From positions 186,001-250,000 of the forward strand of contig NZ_JASZYS010000003.1 of NCBI RefSeq assembly GCF_030316845.1: a stretch of DNA of 64,000 bases, written 5' to 3'. The stretch comes from Variovorax davisae. GTDB lineage: Bacteria; Pseudomonadota; Gammaproteobacteria; Burkholderiales; Burkholderiaceae_C. The position numbers and the translations under genes are program-made. How positions within the stretch are numbered: the first letter of the stretch is position 1; every line of letters begins with the position of its first letter. The notes beneath the pieces were generated by a model. The model did not search any database and had not been told where the DNA came from. It was given only the letters and a program-made list of their open reading frames with translations. Below, one piece after another: positions 16,356 through 24,754 of this stretch.

Positions 16356-18185
16356 CTAAACCACGCCCGGGATGTGGCTCCGAGAGGCTCGGGTGGCGGC
16401 ATGGATCCGTTCGAGAGGAACCTTGGGCGAGCGGTCGGCATTCAGCAGCCCGTTGGCCTCCTGAAAAGTATCGCTGAACTGTGTGTAGCAGAAGCCGCTG
16501 AAGAGTTGCGCGTGAACGACGGTCTGCAGCAGCGTCTCGTAGAGCGCCGCCAACTCCTGCGCGCTGTCTGCCACCGAGTAGCCCCAGACTTTCTTCGTAT
16601 CGTGCCCGACCGGCATCGACACCGGCAGCGCGTCTGGCGCGGCCCCGGGCTGCTGCGATTTAAAAGCAATGCCTCCGAACTCGGTCAACATGACCGGCTG
16701 CCCTTGGTGAGGGTGGTCGTCCAGGGTAAGGACCCGTCCCGCAGGCCGGCGTTGCGCGAACAGCCCCTCTGGCGCCGTCTCGCCACCGTAGCGCTCGCGC
16801 AGGTGCTCGACATTGGCGTCGTAGTCGTGAATGCCGACGATGTCGGTGGCGCTCGCCTCCCAGCCGTCGTTGCCGATCACGGGGCGCGTCGCGTCGAGCG
16901 TCTTGGTCAGGTGATAGAGCGCCTGCACGGCGTGGCGTTGTACGCCGATGCTCGTCAGGTCTGGAACGCCCCACGACTCGTTGAAGGGTACCCAGACAAT
17001 GACACAGGGGTGGCTGTAGTCGCGGTCGATCGCTTCGGTCCATTCGCGGACAGTTCGCTTGATCGCGGTTCGGGTGAAACGATAGGCCGAAGGCATTTCT
17101 TCCCAGACCATCAGGCCCAGTGTGTCTGCCCAGTACAGGTAGCGCGGATCCTCGATCTTCTGGTGCTTGCGCACACCGTTGAAGCCCATGGCCTTGGCGA
17201 GCTCCACGTCACGGCGAAGCGCATCGTCGTTCGGCGCGGCCAGCAAGGTATCGGGCCAGTAGCCCTGGTCCAGCACCATGCGCAGCAGATAAGGGCGGCC
17301 GTTGAGCATGAACCGGTCGCGCACGATATGCACCGAGCGCAGCGCGGTGTAGGACGTGAAGCTGTCGATCACCTTTCCGCTCTGCGTCAGTCGCACGACC
17401 GCATCGAGCAGCGTAGGACGCTCCGGGGTCCACAACAGTTCATTGCGAAAATCATCGATGCCTGGATCCGACAGGACGATGGACCGGTCGACCTCGCCGT
17501 CGACGACTTGGTAGCGATCACTGGCCAGCAGCCGGGATTCGTGCCGCAATTCAACCTCGATGGCGAGACCGTCTGCCACATCGCCCGCGATGCGGGCTTC
17601 GAAGTAGATCGCGTACCCTTCCACCTTGGGGGTCCAGCGGATCTTGTCCATATAGGTCCTGCCCACTCGCTCCAGCCAGACCATCTGCCAGATGCCCGTC
17701 GTGCGCGGATACCAGATGGCATGGGGAACAGCCTGCCAATCTTGTTTTCCGCGCGGCTGCGTCAGGCTGTGCGGATCGTCTTCGGCCCGCAGCGTGATTC
17801 GTTGCAGGCCCGCCGGGTCGAGCAGGTGCGTGATGTCGGCGAAGAAAGGGGTATGGCCACCCTCGTGCGTACACGCGAGATGCCCATTGACCCAGACCCG
17901 GGCGGCATAGTCGACGGCTCCGAAGCGGAGCAGCACACGCCCGTGATCGGGGGCCAGCTCGACGTCGCGCTGGTACCAGCACACGCTGTGGAAGCCGCGA
18001 TCGCCGATGCCGCTGGCGTCCGACTCCGGCGGATAGGGGACTTCGATCTCGTTCGGCCAGTCGGTGATGTCGGCCGGCGTGAGGAAGCTGCGTTCATCGT
18101 CGAAGCGAAAGCGCCACGGGCCATCGAGCGGTATCCAGGATTCGCGCACCAGCTGCGGGCGGGGGTAGGCGGGAGGGGGTGTCAT
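16356..18185 (-). CDS. glycoside hydrolase family 2 (beta-galactosidase / beta-glucuronidase type)
   Basis: 609 residues. Domains in order: a sugar-binding jelly roll (about 10-180, GPWRFRFDDE, WYQRDVEL, VWVNGHL), an immunoglobulin-like domain (about 180-280), and a TIM barrel from about 285. The barrel has the acid/base Glu in VPFNESWG and the nucleophile Glu in VMLTEFGG. It hydrolyses a terminal beta-linked sugar; no signal peptide is visible, so it is probably cytoplasmic. The ATG at 18185 overlaps the upstream DUF707 stop (ATGA), so the two are translationally coupled and share the sigma-54 promoter at 19108. The large opposite-strand frame over this gene is a shadow. Confidence 0.92.
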   Translation of the reverse strand: MTPPPAYPRPQLVRESWIPLDGPWRFRFDDERSFLTPADITDWPNEIEVPYPPESDASGIGDRGFHSVCWYQRDVELAPDHGRVLLRFGAVDYAARVWVNGHLACTHEGGHTPFFADITHLLDPAGLQRITLRAEDDPHSLTQPRGKQDWQAVPHAIWYPRTTGIWQMVWLERVGRTYMDKIRWTPKVEGYAIYFEARIAGDVADGLAIEVELRHESRLLASDRYQVVDGEVDRSIVLSDPGIDDFRNELLWTPERPTLLDAVVRLTQSGKVIDSFTSYTALRSVHIVRDRFMLNGRPYLLRMVLDQGYWPDTLLAAPNDDALRRDVELAKAMGFNGVRKHQKIEDPRYLYWADTLGLMVWEEMPSAYRFTRTAIKRTVREWTEAIDRDYSHPCVIVWVPFNESWGVPDLTSIGVQRHAVQALYHLTKTLDATRPVIGNDGWEASATDIVGIHDYDANVEHLRERYGGETAPEGLFAQRRPAGRVLTLDDHPHQGQPVMLTEFGGIAFKSQQPGAAPDALPVSMPVGHDTKKVWGYSVADSAQELAALYETLLQTVVHAQLFSGFCYTQFSDTFQEANGLLNADRSPKVPLERIHAATRASRSHIPGVV

Positions 18186-19054
18186 GGCAATGGCCGGGCT
18201 GCGCCGGACGGCGACCCTTCGATCGGATAGGACGGCCAGCCCGTGGCGGGCTGCTGGGCCTGCAGCAGCCACGGCAGAACCTGGGGGTCGCGCGCCCACA
18301 GATAGGACCATCCTTGCGCCAACCGCGCCGCCAGCGCGGCCGGCCCGAGTTCGCAACGTCGAAAGTCTGCATCGACGATCTGGAAGGTCGCATGGACCTG
18401 CGCACACTGGTACGCGGACATGATGTGGTCGGACTCGGCTCGTACACGCGCGCCGAGCGTGGCATCACGGAACATGCCCACCGGGCGCGTATGCAGCACC
18501 GCAGCGGCATCCAGGATGCCGAGGTTACGGTACGCCAGCAACTTGGGCCATAGCGAATCCAGGCCCCACCCCCATCCGGTCTCGCTCAGATCCAGCGTCG
18601 GGAGCAGCCGGGCGAGCGCGTCGGCGCTGAAGCACGGAACCATGATTTCAACGAAACCGGTCTCGCGGGCAAAGCAGCACTGGTTGCGCAGGGTGTCGAA
18701 ATGCGCGTAGTACGAACTCTCGTGCAACGCAGGCGCACACAACTGAAATGACAGTGCCGAGGCCAACTCGAAGATTTTGTCGATGGTAGCCTGGCTCGCA
18801 AAAATGTCGTCGTCGGGCAGCCAGACGTAATCGTAATCGCGCCAGCCGTGCCAGCCATTGAGCAAGGCGCGCAATCCCGTCCACTTGGGACCCGCGATCA
18901 CCTCCCCGACCGTGCAATCGAGTTCGCCTTGGGGCGCCAGTGGCTCGTACGGGCACAGATACAGGTCCCAGGAGCGTGGCTGCCCCGCCGAGAGCCATGA
19001 CGGATGAAGGGAACTGCGCCCGACGCGGGCGACGACCAGGTATCGACGGGACAT
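18182..19054 (-). CDS. DUF707 family protein (glycosyltransferase-like)
   Basis: 290 residues. It opens MSRRYLVVARVGRSSLHP, with the family motifs GPKWTGL, YDYVWLPDDDIFASQ (a DxD-like acidic cluster) and GFVEIMVPCFSADAL, then GWGWGLDSLWPKLL. DUF707 proteins resemble GT-A glycosyltransferases but lack an assigned reaction. It is first in an operon with the GH2 gene and reads from its own -24/-12 promoter, divergent from a second DUF707 gene. The two copies are clearly paralogous but diverged. Confidence 0.85.
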   Translation of the reverse strand: MSRRYLVVARVGRSSLHPSWLSAGQPRSWDLYLCPYEPLAPQGELDCTVGEVIAGPKWTGLRALLNGWHGWRDYDYVWLPDDDIFASQATIDKIFELASALSFQLCAPALHESSYYAHFDTLRNQCCFARETGFVEIMVPCFSADALARLLPTLDLSETGWGWGLDSLWPKLLAYRNLGILDAAAVLHTRPVGMFRDATLGARVRAESDHIMSAYQCAQVHATFQIVDADFRRCELGPAALAARLAQGWSYLWARDPQVLPWLLQAQQPATGWPSYPIEGSPSGAARPLP

Positions 19055-19107
19055 GGAGGACGAAGGTGTTGGAAGGCCATTGACGCGGCGGGTATGAGAT
19101 CTGTCCG

Positions 19108-19121
19108 GCAATCGGCATGCC
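19108..19121 (-). promoter_or_regulatory. sigma-54 promoter (DUF707-GH2 operon)
   Basis: On the minus strand GGCATGCCGATTGC, with GG and GC 10 bases apart and a TTGC box, 54 bases before the ATG at 19054. Confidence 0.75.
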
Positions 19122-19150
19122 GCGCGTCGACGAAGCGGCGGGTTGCGACC

Positions 19151-19164
19151 GGCACGTCGCTTGC
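19151..19164 (+). promoter_or_regulatory. sigma-54 promoter (second DUF707 gene)
   Basis: GGCACGTCGCTTGC, a near-consensus -24/-12 element 48 bases before the ATG at 19212. It stands back to back with the promoter at 19108. Confidence 0.8.
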
Positions 19165-19211
19165 CCACAGGTGCGAACCGGGGGCACCCCCTACAGAGAC
19201 CCGAGACCTTC

Positions 19212-20159
19212 ATGCGCAATTACCTAGTGTTCGTACGAGCCGGAAGAAACTCCCTTCATCCGGAAATGATTGCCGAAGACCCTGATCGAAACTGGGATTG
19301 CTGCGTCAATGGGTGGGAGGCCCCCCCAGGCAGCACGGCCCGGGATTTCGGTGCCGAGCGCTTTCAGCCTGGCGCCCTGAACAAATTCGAGGCCTTTTCC
19401 GACATGTGTCGCGGCTCGGCCGCGGGCGTCGGCTACCGCTACGTGCTGATGATCGATGACGACCTTCGGTTCAAGCCAGGGGATGTGTCGCGCTTCTTCG
19501 AGCACTGCGAGCGCAACGACCTGTTCCTGAGCCAGCCCGCGATTGCCTGGGGCAGCAACAGCAATCACCTGATCAATATCTGCAACCCCGTGTGCACGGT
19601 GAGGGGGGTCAATTTTGTCGAGGTCATGGCCCCGTGCTTCTCACGCGAGGCGTTGGACCGGCTGCTGCCGACGTTCCTGCTCACGCGGTGCACCTGGGGC
19701 ATCGACTACGCATGGTCCTCCCTGCTCGACGGGCTCGGCCGGATCAGCATCGTCGATGCAGTGGCCATGGACCACACCAAACCCATGGACCGTGCGGAAG
19801 GGCCGTTCTATCGCAAGCTGCGCAGCATGAACGTCGACCCCGACGAAGAGCTTGCCGAGGTGGTTCGCACCCATGCGTCTTGGGGGGAGATGCAATCGCT
19901 GAAGGGAGGGCATCGTTACCGGTGGCCTTTGCCGCAGGCGCTGAACCAGCACTTGGTCGCCTGGATGGAAAAGCACAAGATCCAGCAGCATCTGGCGCGG
20001 GGTGGCACGATCGCGCCGCAAAGCCCGGTGAGCCCCGGGACACCGGTCACCCCCGCGCAGGCAGCCAAGTTTGCCGACCCGACTGCGGCCTCGGTTCCGC
20101 GTGCTGCCGGCGTGACGACCCTGGCCACGCTGGCGGATGGACTGGTGCGGCGCGACTGA
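19212..20159 (+). CDS. DUF707 family protein (glycosyltransferase-like)
   Basis: 315 residues. MRNYLVFVRAGRNSLHPEM matches the start of the divergent paralogue; YRYVLMIDDDLRF holds the acidic cluster and NFVEVMAPCFSREALDRLL plus TWGIDYAWSSLL complete the pattern. The last 60 residues form a Pro/Thr/Ala-rich tail of low complexity absent from the other copy. The start is placed 48 bases after a -24/-12 promoter. Function is unproven; both copies lie beside glycan genes. Confidence 0.85.
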   Translation: MRNYLVFVRAGRNSLHPEMIAEDPDRNWDCCVNGWEAPPGSTARDFGAERFQPGALNKFEAFSDMCRGSAAGVGYRYVLMIDDDLRFKPGDVSRFFEHCERNDLFLSQPAIAWGSNSNHLINICNPVCTVRGVNFVEVMAPCFSREALDRLLPTFLLTRCTWGIDYAWSSLLDGLGRISIVDAVAMDHTKPMDRAEGPFYRKLRSMNVDPDEELAEVVRTHASWGEMQSLKGGHRYRWPLPQALNQHLVAWMEKHKIQQHLARGGTIAPQSPVSPGTPVTPAQAAKFADPTAASVPRAAGVTTLATLADGLVRRD

Positions 20160-20190
20160 AGAGGGGTTCCGGGGCGCCGCACTCTCGCCC

Positions 20191-20844
20191 TCAAGCGAGC
20201 AGTCGCGCGACGGCATGCAGGTCCGGCAGCACGGCCAGGCATCTGGCACGCATTTCCGGGGTCGGCGGGAGAAGGTCGGGCACCATGATGACCGGCATTG
20301 CTGCCGCGGAGGCGGCACGCACACCGTTGTACGAATCTTCGAGCGCCAGGCAGCGGGTAGGCGGACAGCCGAGTCGTCGCGCCGCGAGCAGATAAAGGTC
20401 GGGCCACGGCTTTCCCTGCGCGACATCGTCGCGCGTGACGACCGTGCTGAACCAATGGGCCAGGCCGGCGCTCAGGAGGTGGTGCTGCGCCTTGGAACGG
20501 CTCGATGAGGTGGCGACTGCGCGCGGCGTGCCGGCGGCGTCGAGTTGGGCAAGCAGGGCCGCTGCGCCAGGTTGCATCTGCATCGCCCCCGCGTCAATCT
20601 GCGCCTGCAGGTGCCGCGCTGCGCCCTCGAACAATGCGTCCGCAGGTACGTCCGCGCCATAGCGCTCGATCAGCAGGGCACGGCAGCCGTCCAAGGGCAC
20701 GCCGATCATCAGCGAGCAGACAGAATCCGACAAGGCAAGCCCAACTTCGGGTCCGGCAAGCCGCAGAGCTTGCCGAGCAAGAATTTCCGTATTGATAAGC
20801 AGTCCGTCCATGTCGAAGACGACGGCGCAAGGCTTGGCCGACAT
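20191..20844 (-). CDS. HAD superfamily phosphatase / phosphomutase-like
   Basis: 217 residues of the HAD subfamily I type. Motif I is VVFDMDGLLINTE (nucleophile Asp plus the general acid Asp two residues on), motif II VATSSSR, motif III Lys in DVAQGKPWPDLY and motif IV ALEDSYNGVRAA. The helical cap follows motif I, as in beta-phosphoglucomutase and sugar-phosphate phosphatases. The substrate is probably a small phosphorylated sugar. The start at 20844 is the ATG nearest motif I. A weak sigma-54 element lies 101 bases upstream. Confidence 0.88.
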   Translation of the reverse strand: MSAKPCAVVFDMDGLLINTEILARQALRLAGPEVGLALSDSVCSLMIGVPLDGCRALLIERYGADVPADALFEGAARHLQAQIDAGAMQMQPGAAALLAQLDAAGTPRAVATSSSRSKAQHHLLSAGLAHWFSTVVTRDDVAQGKPWPDLYLLAARRLGCPPTRCLALEDSYNGVRAASAAAMPVIMVPDLLPPTPEMRARCLAVLPDLHAVARLLA

Positions 20845-20944
20845 CACTGGGAGCTGGCCATGGGGCAGCGTCGTGCCATTGCGGACCGGGTTCACGAGAG
20901 AGCTTTCATGAGGTGGGTCATGTTGCAACACATGCAGCCGTCGA

Positions 20945-20958
20945 GCAATCGGCGCGCC
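20945..20958 (-). promoter_or_regulatory. possible sigma-54 promoter (HAD gene)
   Basis: On the minus strand GGCGCGCCGATTGC: spacing and TTGC fit, but the -24 box is GGCGC and the distance to the gene is long (101 bases). Confidence 0.35.
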
Positions 20959-20968
20959 CCCTGCAATG

Positions 20969-20982
20969 GGCATCTGGTTTGC
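20969..20982 (+). promoter_or_regulatory. sigma-54 promoter (PH-domain gene)
   Basis: GGCATCTGGTTTGC, correct GG-N10-GC spacing with a TTGC box, 57 bases before the ATG at 21039. Confidence 0.55.
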
Positions 20983-21038
20983 TCAGGGGCAGGCCGACGC
21001 TCTTCAATCCTAAGGCTGGGGCCATCTTGCTCGAATAC

Positions 21039-21506
21039 ATGAACGTGAAGGACAACACCCGATACCGGTCGGAGGTCGCGACCGTCTGGGTCGTGCTGGC
21101 GGCGGCCTGCGTCTTCGCCTTTTACGTCGGCTGCGCGCTCAGTTCGGAAGGGGCCGGGATGGGGTCCACCCTGCGCTCGGCCGCGCTGGCCGTGTCGGTT
21201 GCTCTGGTGGCCGGGGCGGTGCCGTGCCGCTACACGTTGACGCCCGATGCGTTGCGCTTGCAGGCCGGCTTCTACGTGCGCGAGATCCCGTACACGGACA
21301 TCTTGGCCGTCACTCTCGAACACGGCTGGACGTGGGCGCCCGCTCTGTCTGCGAACCGCATCGTGTTGCACCATGCAAGCGGCAGCGTGCGAATCTCGCC
21401 GGTGTGCCAACCTCAATTCCTCGTCGACCTGGCCCGCCGCCTGCAGGGGACGCGGGGATCGGACCTGCGGCTCGATCTCGCGGCCTCCGCCAAGACGCAA
21501 CCATAG
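21039..21506 (+). CDS. bacterial PH-domain membrane protein
   Basis: 155 residues. Two membrane helices near the N-terminus (VWVVLAAACVFAFYVGCAL and SAALAVSVALVAGAV) precede a PH-like domain of the bPH type: YTLTPDALRLQAG, REIPYTDILAV, ALSANRIVLHH and ISPVCQPQFLVDLARRL. These motifs are typical of small proteins annotated as PH domain-containing. The role in the membrane is unknown. The start at 21039 follows a -24/-12 element; the longer frame has no support. Confidence 0.75.
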   Translation: MNVKDNTRYRSEVATVWVVLAAACVFAFYVGCALSSEGAGMGSTLRSAALAVSVALVAGAVPCRYTLTPDALRLQAGFYVREIPYTDILAVTLEHGWTWAPALSANRIVLHHASGSVRISPVCQPQFLVDLARRLQGTRGSDLRLDLAASAKTQP

Positions 21507-21563
21507 CGGCGCATGTTCGTCTGCAGCGCACAAGTCGCTGCGCGCAGCGGGAACCGCCGGCGC

Positions 21564-21577
21564 GGCACGCCGCTTGC
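21564..21577 (+). promoter_or_regulatory. sigma-54 promoter (glycosyltransferase gene)
   Basis: GGCACGCCGCTTGC, an excellent -24/-12 match, 43 bases before the ATG at 21620. Confidence 0.82.
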
Positions 21578-21619
21578 CTTCAGGAAGCTCGTCCCTCGTT
21601 CAATCAACCTCGCCGCCCC

Positions 21620-22783
21620 ATGACCCACCTTGTCGTCTTCTCCCACCTACGTTGGGACTTTGTTTTTCAACGTCCACAGCACCTGCTGTCGCAGTTGGCT
21701 CATCGATTCCCGGTGCTGTTCGTCGAGGAGCCGATTCCAGGTGCGGCGCACGCGTCGCTGGAGCGAATCCATCCGTGCGCCGGCGTCGAGGTCTTGCGCC
21801 CGCACCTGACGGGCAAGGCGAAGGGCTTTCATGATTCACATATCGTCGAAATGCAGGCGCTCATCGCAGACTATTTGCACAGGTTCGGCATCGATGACTA
21901 CGGTCTGTGGTTCTACACCCCGATGGCTGTCCCGTTGGCGTCCGGTCTGACACCGCGTGTGATCGTCTACGACTGCATGGACGAGCTGGCCGCGTTCAAG
22001 GATGCGCCTCGCCAGCTGATCCAGCGCGAGAACGCATTGTTCAAGCAATGCGACCTCGTTTTCACTGGCGGGATCAGCCTGTTCGAGTCCAAGCAATCTC
22101 GACACTCCGACGTCCACTGTTTCCCGAGCAGCGTCGATGCGGCGCATTTCGCAGGGGCATCGGCGCATCGGGCAATGCCGAATGCAAGCCCTACGCTCGG
22201 CTATTTCGGGGTGATCGACGAGCGTCTCGATCTCGGATTGATCGAGACGCTGGCATGCGAACGTCCGCAATGGCGGATCCAGATGGTCGGTCCCGTGGCG
22301 AAGATCGACCCTGCCAGCCTTCCCCGCTGTCCGAACATCGAATGGAGCGGTCAGCGGCGCTATGAAGAATTGCCCACGGTGATGGAGAACTGGGATGTGT
22401 GCCTGCTCCCTTTCGCGCTGAACGAGTCAACGCGCTACATCAGTCCCACCAAGACGCTGGAGTACCTAGCGGCCGACAAGCCTGCCGTGAGCACGCCGGT
22501 GCGTGACGTGGTGCGTGGTTACAGCGGCATCGTCGCGATTGCCGCCACGCCTTGGGAGTTCATCGAAGCATGCGAGAAAGCGTTGGCGCGTACCACGCAA
22601 GAACGCTCCCAGGACCGTGTGGACCGCGCCGCGATCGTGGCGCGGACCTCGTGGCTGCGCACCGCTAAGCACATGGGCCAGTTGATCGAGGCGCGCCTGG
22701 TCGCGTCATCCGCTCCCGCCAACGACGCGTCGACGTTTGCTGCGCGGCAGAGTGGAAGGCCCGCGGCGGCCGAGGCTGTGTGA
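21620..22783 (+). CDS. glycosyltransferase (GT-B, family 4/1-like)
   Basis: 387 residues. It begins MTHLVVFSHLRWDFVFQRPQHLL, the pattern of a large group of GT-B glycosyltransferases of exopolysaccharide loci. YDCMDELAAF, TGGISLFESK and the C-terminal donor domain follow (LGYFGVIDERLDL, IQMVGPVAKI, YISPTKTLEYLAADKPAVSTPV). The last carries the E in the KTLEYLA nucleotide-sugar site. The C-terminal 30 residues are low-complexity. The start at 21620 is fixed by homology and by the promoter at 21564. It probably works with glf or the DUF707 proteins on a surface glycan (inference). Confidence 0.87.
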   Translation: MTHLVVFSHLRWDFVFQRPQHLLSQLAHRFPVLFVEEPIPGAAHASLERIHPCAGVEVLRPHLTGKAKGFHDSHIVEMQALIADYLHRFGIDDYGLWFYTPMAVPLASGLTPRVIVYDCMDELAAFKDAPRQLIQRENALFKQCDLVFTGGISLFESKQSRHSDVHCFPSSVDAAHFAGASAHRAMPNASPTLGYFGVIDERLDLGLIETLACERPQWRIQMVGPVAKIDPASLPRCPNIEWSGQRRYEELPTVMENWDVCLLPFALNESTRYISPTKTLEYLAADKPAVSTPVRDVVRGYSGIVAIAATPWEFIEACEKALARTTQERSQDRVDRAAIVARTSWLRTAKHMGQLIEARLVASSAPANDASTFAARQSGRPAAAEAV

Positions 22784-22807
22784 CCGCTGGACCGCACGGG
22801 GCGACGC

Positions 22808-22821
22808 GGCATACCCCTTGC
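22808..22821 (+). promoter_or_regulatory. sigma-54 promoter (DUF378 gene)
   Basis: GGCATACCCCTTGC, correct spacing, 42 bases before the ATG at 22863. Confidence 0.72.
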
Positions 22822-22862
22822 CCGCCCGAAGCGCTTTTTCCAACTTTCTCTCTGGATCATCT

Positions 22863-23111
22863 ATGCCTATCACCCGTGAAGACCTGACTCGTGGGATCGC
22901 GCCGCGCTTGCGCCTCTCGGCAATCGACTGGATTGCGATGGTCCTGATGATCGTTGGCGCCGTAAACTGGGGGCTGCTAGGCGCCTTGAACGTCGATCTG
23001 GTCTCGGCCCTCTTCGGCTCCATGACCATGATCAGTCGCGTTGTCTATGTGCTCGTCGGTGCGGCTGGCCTCTACGGCATTTTCACGCTCGTATGGCCGC
23101 GCAAGCAATGA
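22863..23111 (+). CDS. DUF378 membrane protein
   Basis: 82 residues with two hydrophobic helices. The family pattern is clear: IDWIAMVLMIVGAVNWGLLGAL, then VDLVSALFG and RVVYVLVGAAGLYGIF. Function is unknown. The start follows the -24/-12 promoter at 22808, and a strong hairpin ends the unit. Confidence 0.88.
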   Translation: MPITREDLTRGIAPRLRLSAIDWIAMVLMIVGAVNWGLLGALNVDLVSALFGSMTMISRVVYVLVGAAGLYGIFTLVWPRKQ

Positions 23112-23151
23112 CGCGGCAGCAGCCGCACTGCTTAACAGGGGATGCATAACG

Positions 23152-23177
23152 GCACGGGGCGCATGTGCGCCCCGTGC
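23152..23177. terminator. perfect 12-bp inverted repeat between convergent genes
   Basis: GCACGGGGCGCA and its exact complement are separated by two bases, between DUF378 and the convergent Mn catalase gene. There is no T tract on either side, but the position and stability suggest a bidirectional terminator. Confidence 0.6.
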
Positions 23178-23200
23178 GGAAGGTCAGGGGCCGGCAGCGC

Positions 23201-24115
23201 CTACTTGGCGAGTTGTTCCCTTTCCATATCTTCTTCTGCCAATGCCTGCTCTCCCATGCCCAATTCAGCGCCGGTCAAAGGATCGATCGTAGGGTTCGAC
23301 TTCGTGCGCGCCGACATGGTCGCGACGACCGCTTCTTCGTCCGGGCCCAACAGGACCGATGCCGTGCCCTCGCCGCCGTCGACCGCCGCTGCATCCTTCG
23401 CCTGCACCACATTCCAGCGCTCGCCCCCGTTCCAGGGACCTTGCGGGCTACCGTCCGGATCGGACATCTTGAAATACACACTCGTGAAACGCGGGTCCCC
23501 GGGGAGCTTTCCCGGCGGAAAGTTGGGTTCGATGGCGTACAGCGCTTTCTCGAATGACTTCTGGTGCGCAATTTCGCGGGTCATCAGGAAGCCGAGCGCT
23601 TCCTTCACTCCCGGGTCGTCGGTGAGATTGATCAGGCGCTCATAAACGATCTTGGCACGTGCCTCGGCGGCGATGTTGGACCGCAAGTCGGCGGTGGGCT
23701 CCCCGATGGTGTCGATGTAAGCGGCCGTCCAGGGCACCCCGGCCGAGTTGACCAGCGGCGGGCCACCACCGTACAGCACCTGTGTGATGTGGCTGTCATT
23801 ACCGGCCGCCGTTATTGACCGGTAGATTTCGCCCTCCTCCTCGACGCCTTCGGCCAGCCGGCCCTTGGCGCCCTTGTTGAGCATGCCGACGATGGTGCCG
23901 ATGATCTCGAGATGGCTCAGCTCTTCGGTGGCGATGTCGAACAGCATGTCCTTGCGACCTGAATCGTCCTCGCCGATGGCCTGCGTGAAGTAGCGGCACG
24001 CGGCGGCGAGTTCCCCCTGCGCACCACCGAATTGTTCTAGCATCAGGTTGGCCAGGCCGGGATTCGTCTCGCTCACCCGGACTGTGTATTGCAAGTGCTT
24101 GTTGTGTGAAAACAT
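23201..24115 (-). CDS. manganese catalase (dimanganese ferritin-like)
   Basis: 304 residues of the non-haem catalase family. Seen: the ligand Glu in LANLMLEQFGGAQGELAA, ATEELSHLEII with Glu/His, the second pair in AAEARAKIVYERL, and REIAHQKSFEKAL. It converts hydrogen peroxide to water and oxygen and would resist cyanide and iron shortage. The start MFSHNKHLQY has AAGGA upstream. It reads from a -24/-12 promoter at 24174, whereas the haem catalase at 1545 shows none, so the two enzymes are probably regulated differently. Confidence 0.94.
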   Translation of the reverse strand: MFSHNKHLQYTVRVSETNPGLANLMLEQFGGAQGELAAACRYFTQAIGEDDSGRKDMLFDIATEELSHLEIIGTIVGMLNKGAKGRLAEGVEEEGEIYRSITAAGNDSHITQVLYGGGPPLVNSAGVPWTAAYIDTIGEPTADLRSNIAAEARAKIVYERLINLTDDPGVKEALGFLMTREIAHQKSFEKALYAIEPNFPPGKLPGDPRFTSVYFKMSDPDGSPQGPWNGGERWNVVQAKDAAAVDGGEGTASVLLGPDEEAVVATMSARTKSNPTIDPLTGAELGMGEQALAEEDMEREQLAK

Positions 24116-24173
24116 TAGGATATCCTTTGCGTGAGGTTGTGGATCGGCCAACTCGGCCGCCGCATCTGAGCCG

Positions 24174-24187
24174 GCAATCCGCGTGCC
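24174..24187 (-). promoter_or_regulatory. sigma-54 promoter (Mn catalase)
   Basis: On the minus strand GGCACGCGGATTGC, a near-consensus element 59 bases before the ATG at 24115. Confidence 0.78.
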
Positions 24188-24199
24188 TCTTCTCAACGC

Positions 24200-24573
24200 C
24201 TAGCCGCTGAGTTCGTCGGGCTGAAGCGTGGTCCACGCATTGCCGGCCATGGCCTGCGCGTTTTCAATCAATTCCCTCAGGGTTCCCTCGGGAACCATTC
24301 CCCGAAGCGCCCGATCAGCACAGCGTCGACCCTCACTGGCGCGTCCTTCACGCCGAGGAAGTAGTTGCCGTAGGCGTCGCGCGGCGTGGCGGCGTCGATT
24401 TCCTCATAGCGCGTCGCAAACCAGCGCCAGATGGCCGTCTTCTGCAATTCGGGGGCGGCGGAGCGCAGCCATTGTTCGTCCGGCTCGAAACGTGGTTGCG
24501 TGGTGTCGCCGGCTTCGGGCGGCAGTTCGTACAGGATGCCGCCGGTCAGTTCGTCGGTGGCCAGTCGTGTCAT
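24200..24573 (-). pseudogene. hypothetical gene with one frameshift
   Basis: It begins MTRLATDELTGGILYELPPEAG with GAGAGG upstream and runs to GEWFPREP, where the frame closes at 24277. Shifting at about 24293 continues it as GTLRELIENAQAMAGNAW and TTLQPDELSG to a stop at 24200, a natural end just before the Mn catalase promoter. The joined product would be about 125 residues. No family recognised. It has its own -24/-12 promoter, so it belongs to the same regulon as the catalase. Confidence 0.6.
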
Positions 24574-24609
24574 TGGGGGACCTCTCTCAGTGGGGGGGTC
24601 CTTGTCGAG

Positions 24610-24623
24610 GCAATCGCCATGCC
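24610..24623 (-). promoter_or_regulatory. sigma-54 promoter (hypothetical gene)
   Basis: On the minus strand GGCATGGCGATTGC, correct spacing and TTGC box, 37 bases before the ATG at 24573. Confidence 0.7.
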
Positions 24624-24754
24624 GGCGCGCTCCGGTGCCATTCGCATCGTCCGCCTCTCCTACAGGCACGTTGCACAACGCCCGACCGCGTCGGTTCGCT
24701 CGCGCTGCACCATCGAAGTCTCAAACCCTTTGCGCCCTCATCAGGAGACCTTCC

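Noticed and set aside
16197-18230. 677-codon plus-strand open frame
   Set aside because: It lies exactly opposite the GH2 gene, which has clear catalytic motifs; its composition is that of an antisense shadow in GC-rich DNA.
20862-20874. GGCACGACGCTGCC on the minus strand near the HAD gene
   Set aside because: The spacing between GG and GC is one base short for a -24/-12 element.
24661-24676. GGCACGTTGC string upstream of the hydrophilic protein gene at 24755
   Set aside because: It resembles a sigma-54 promoter but lacks the four-base spacer, so GG and GC are not 10 bases apart.
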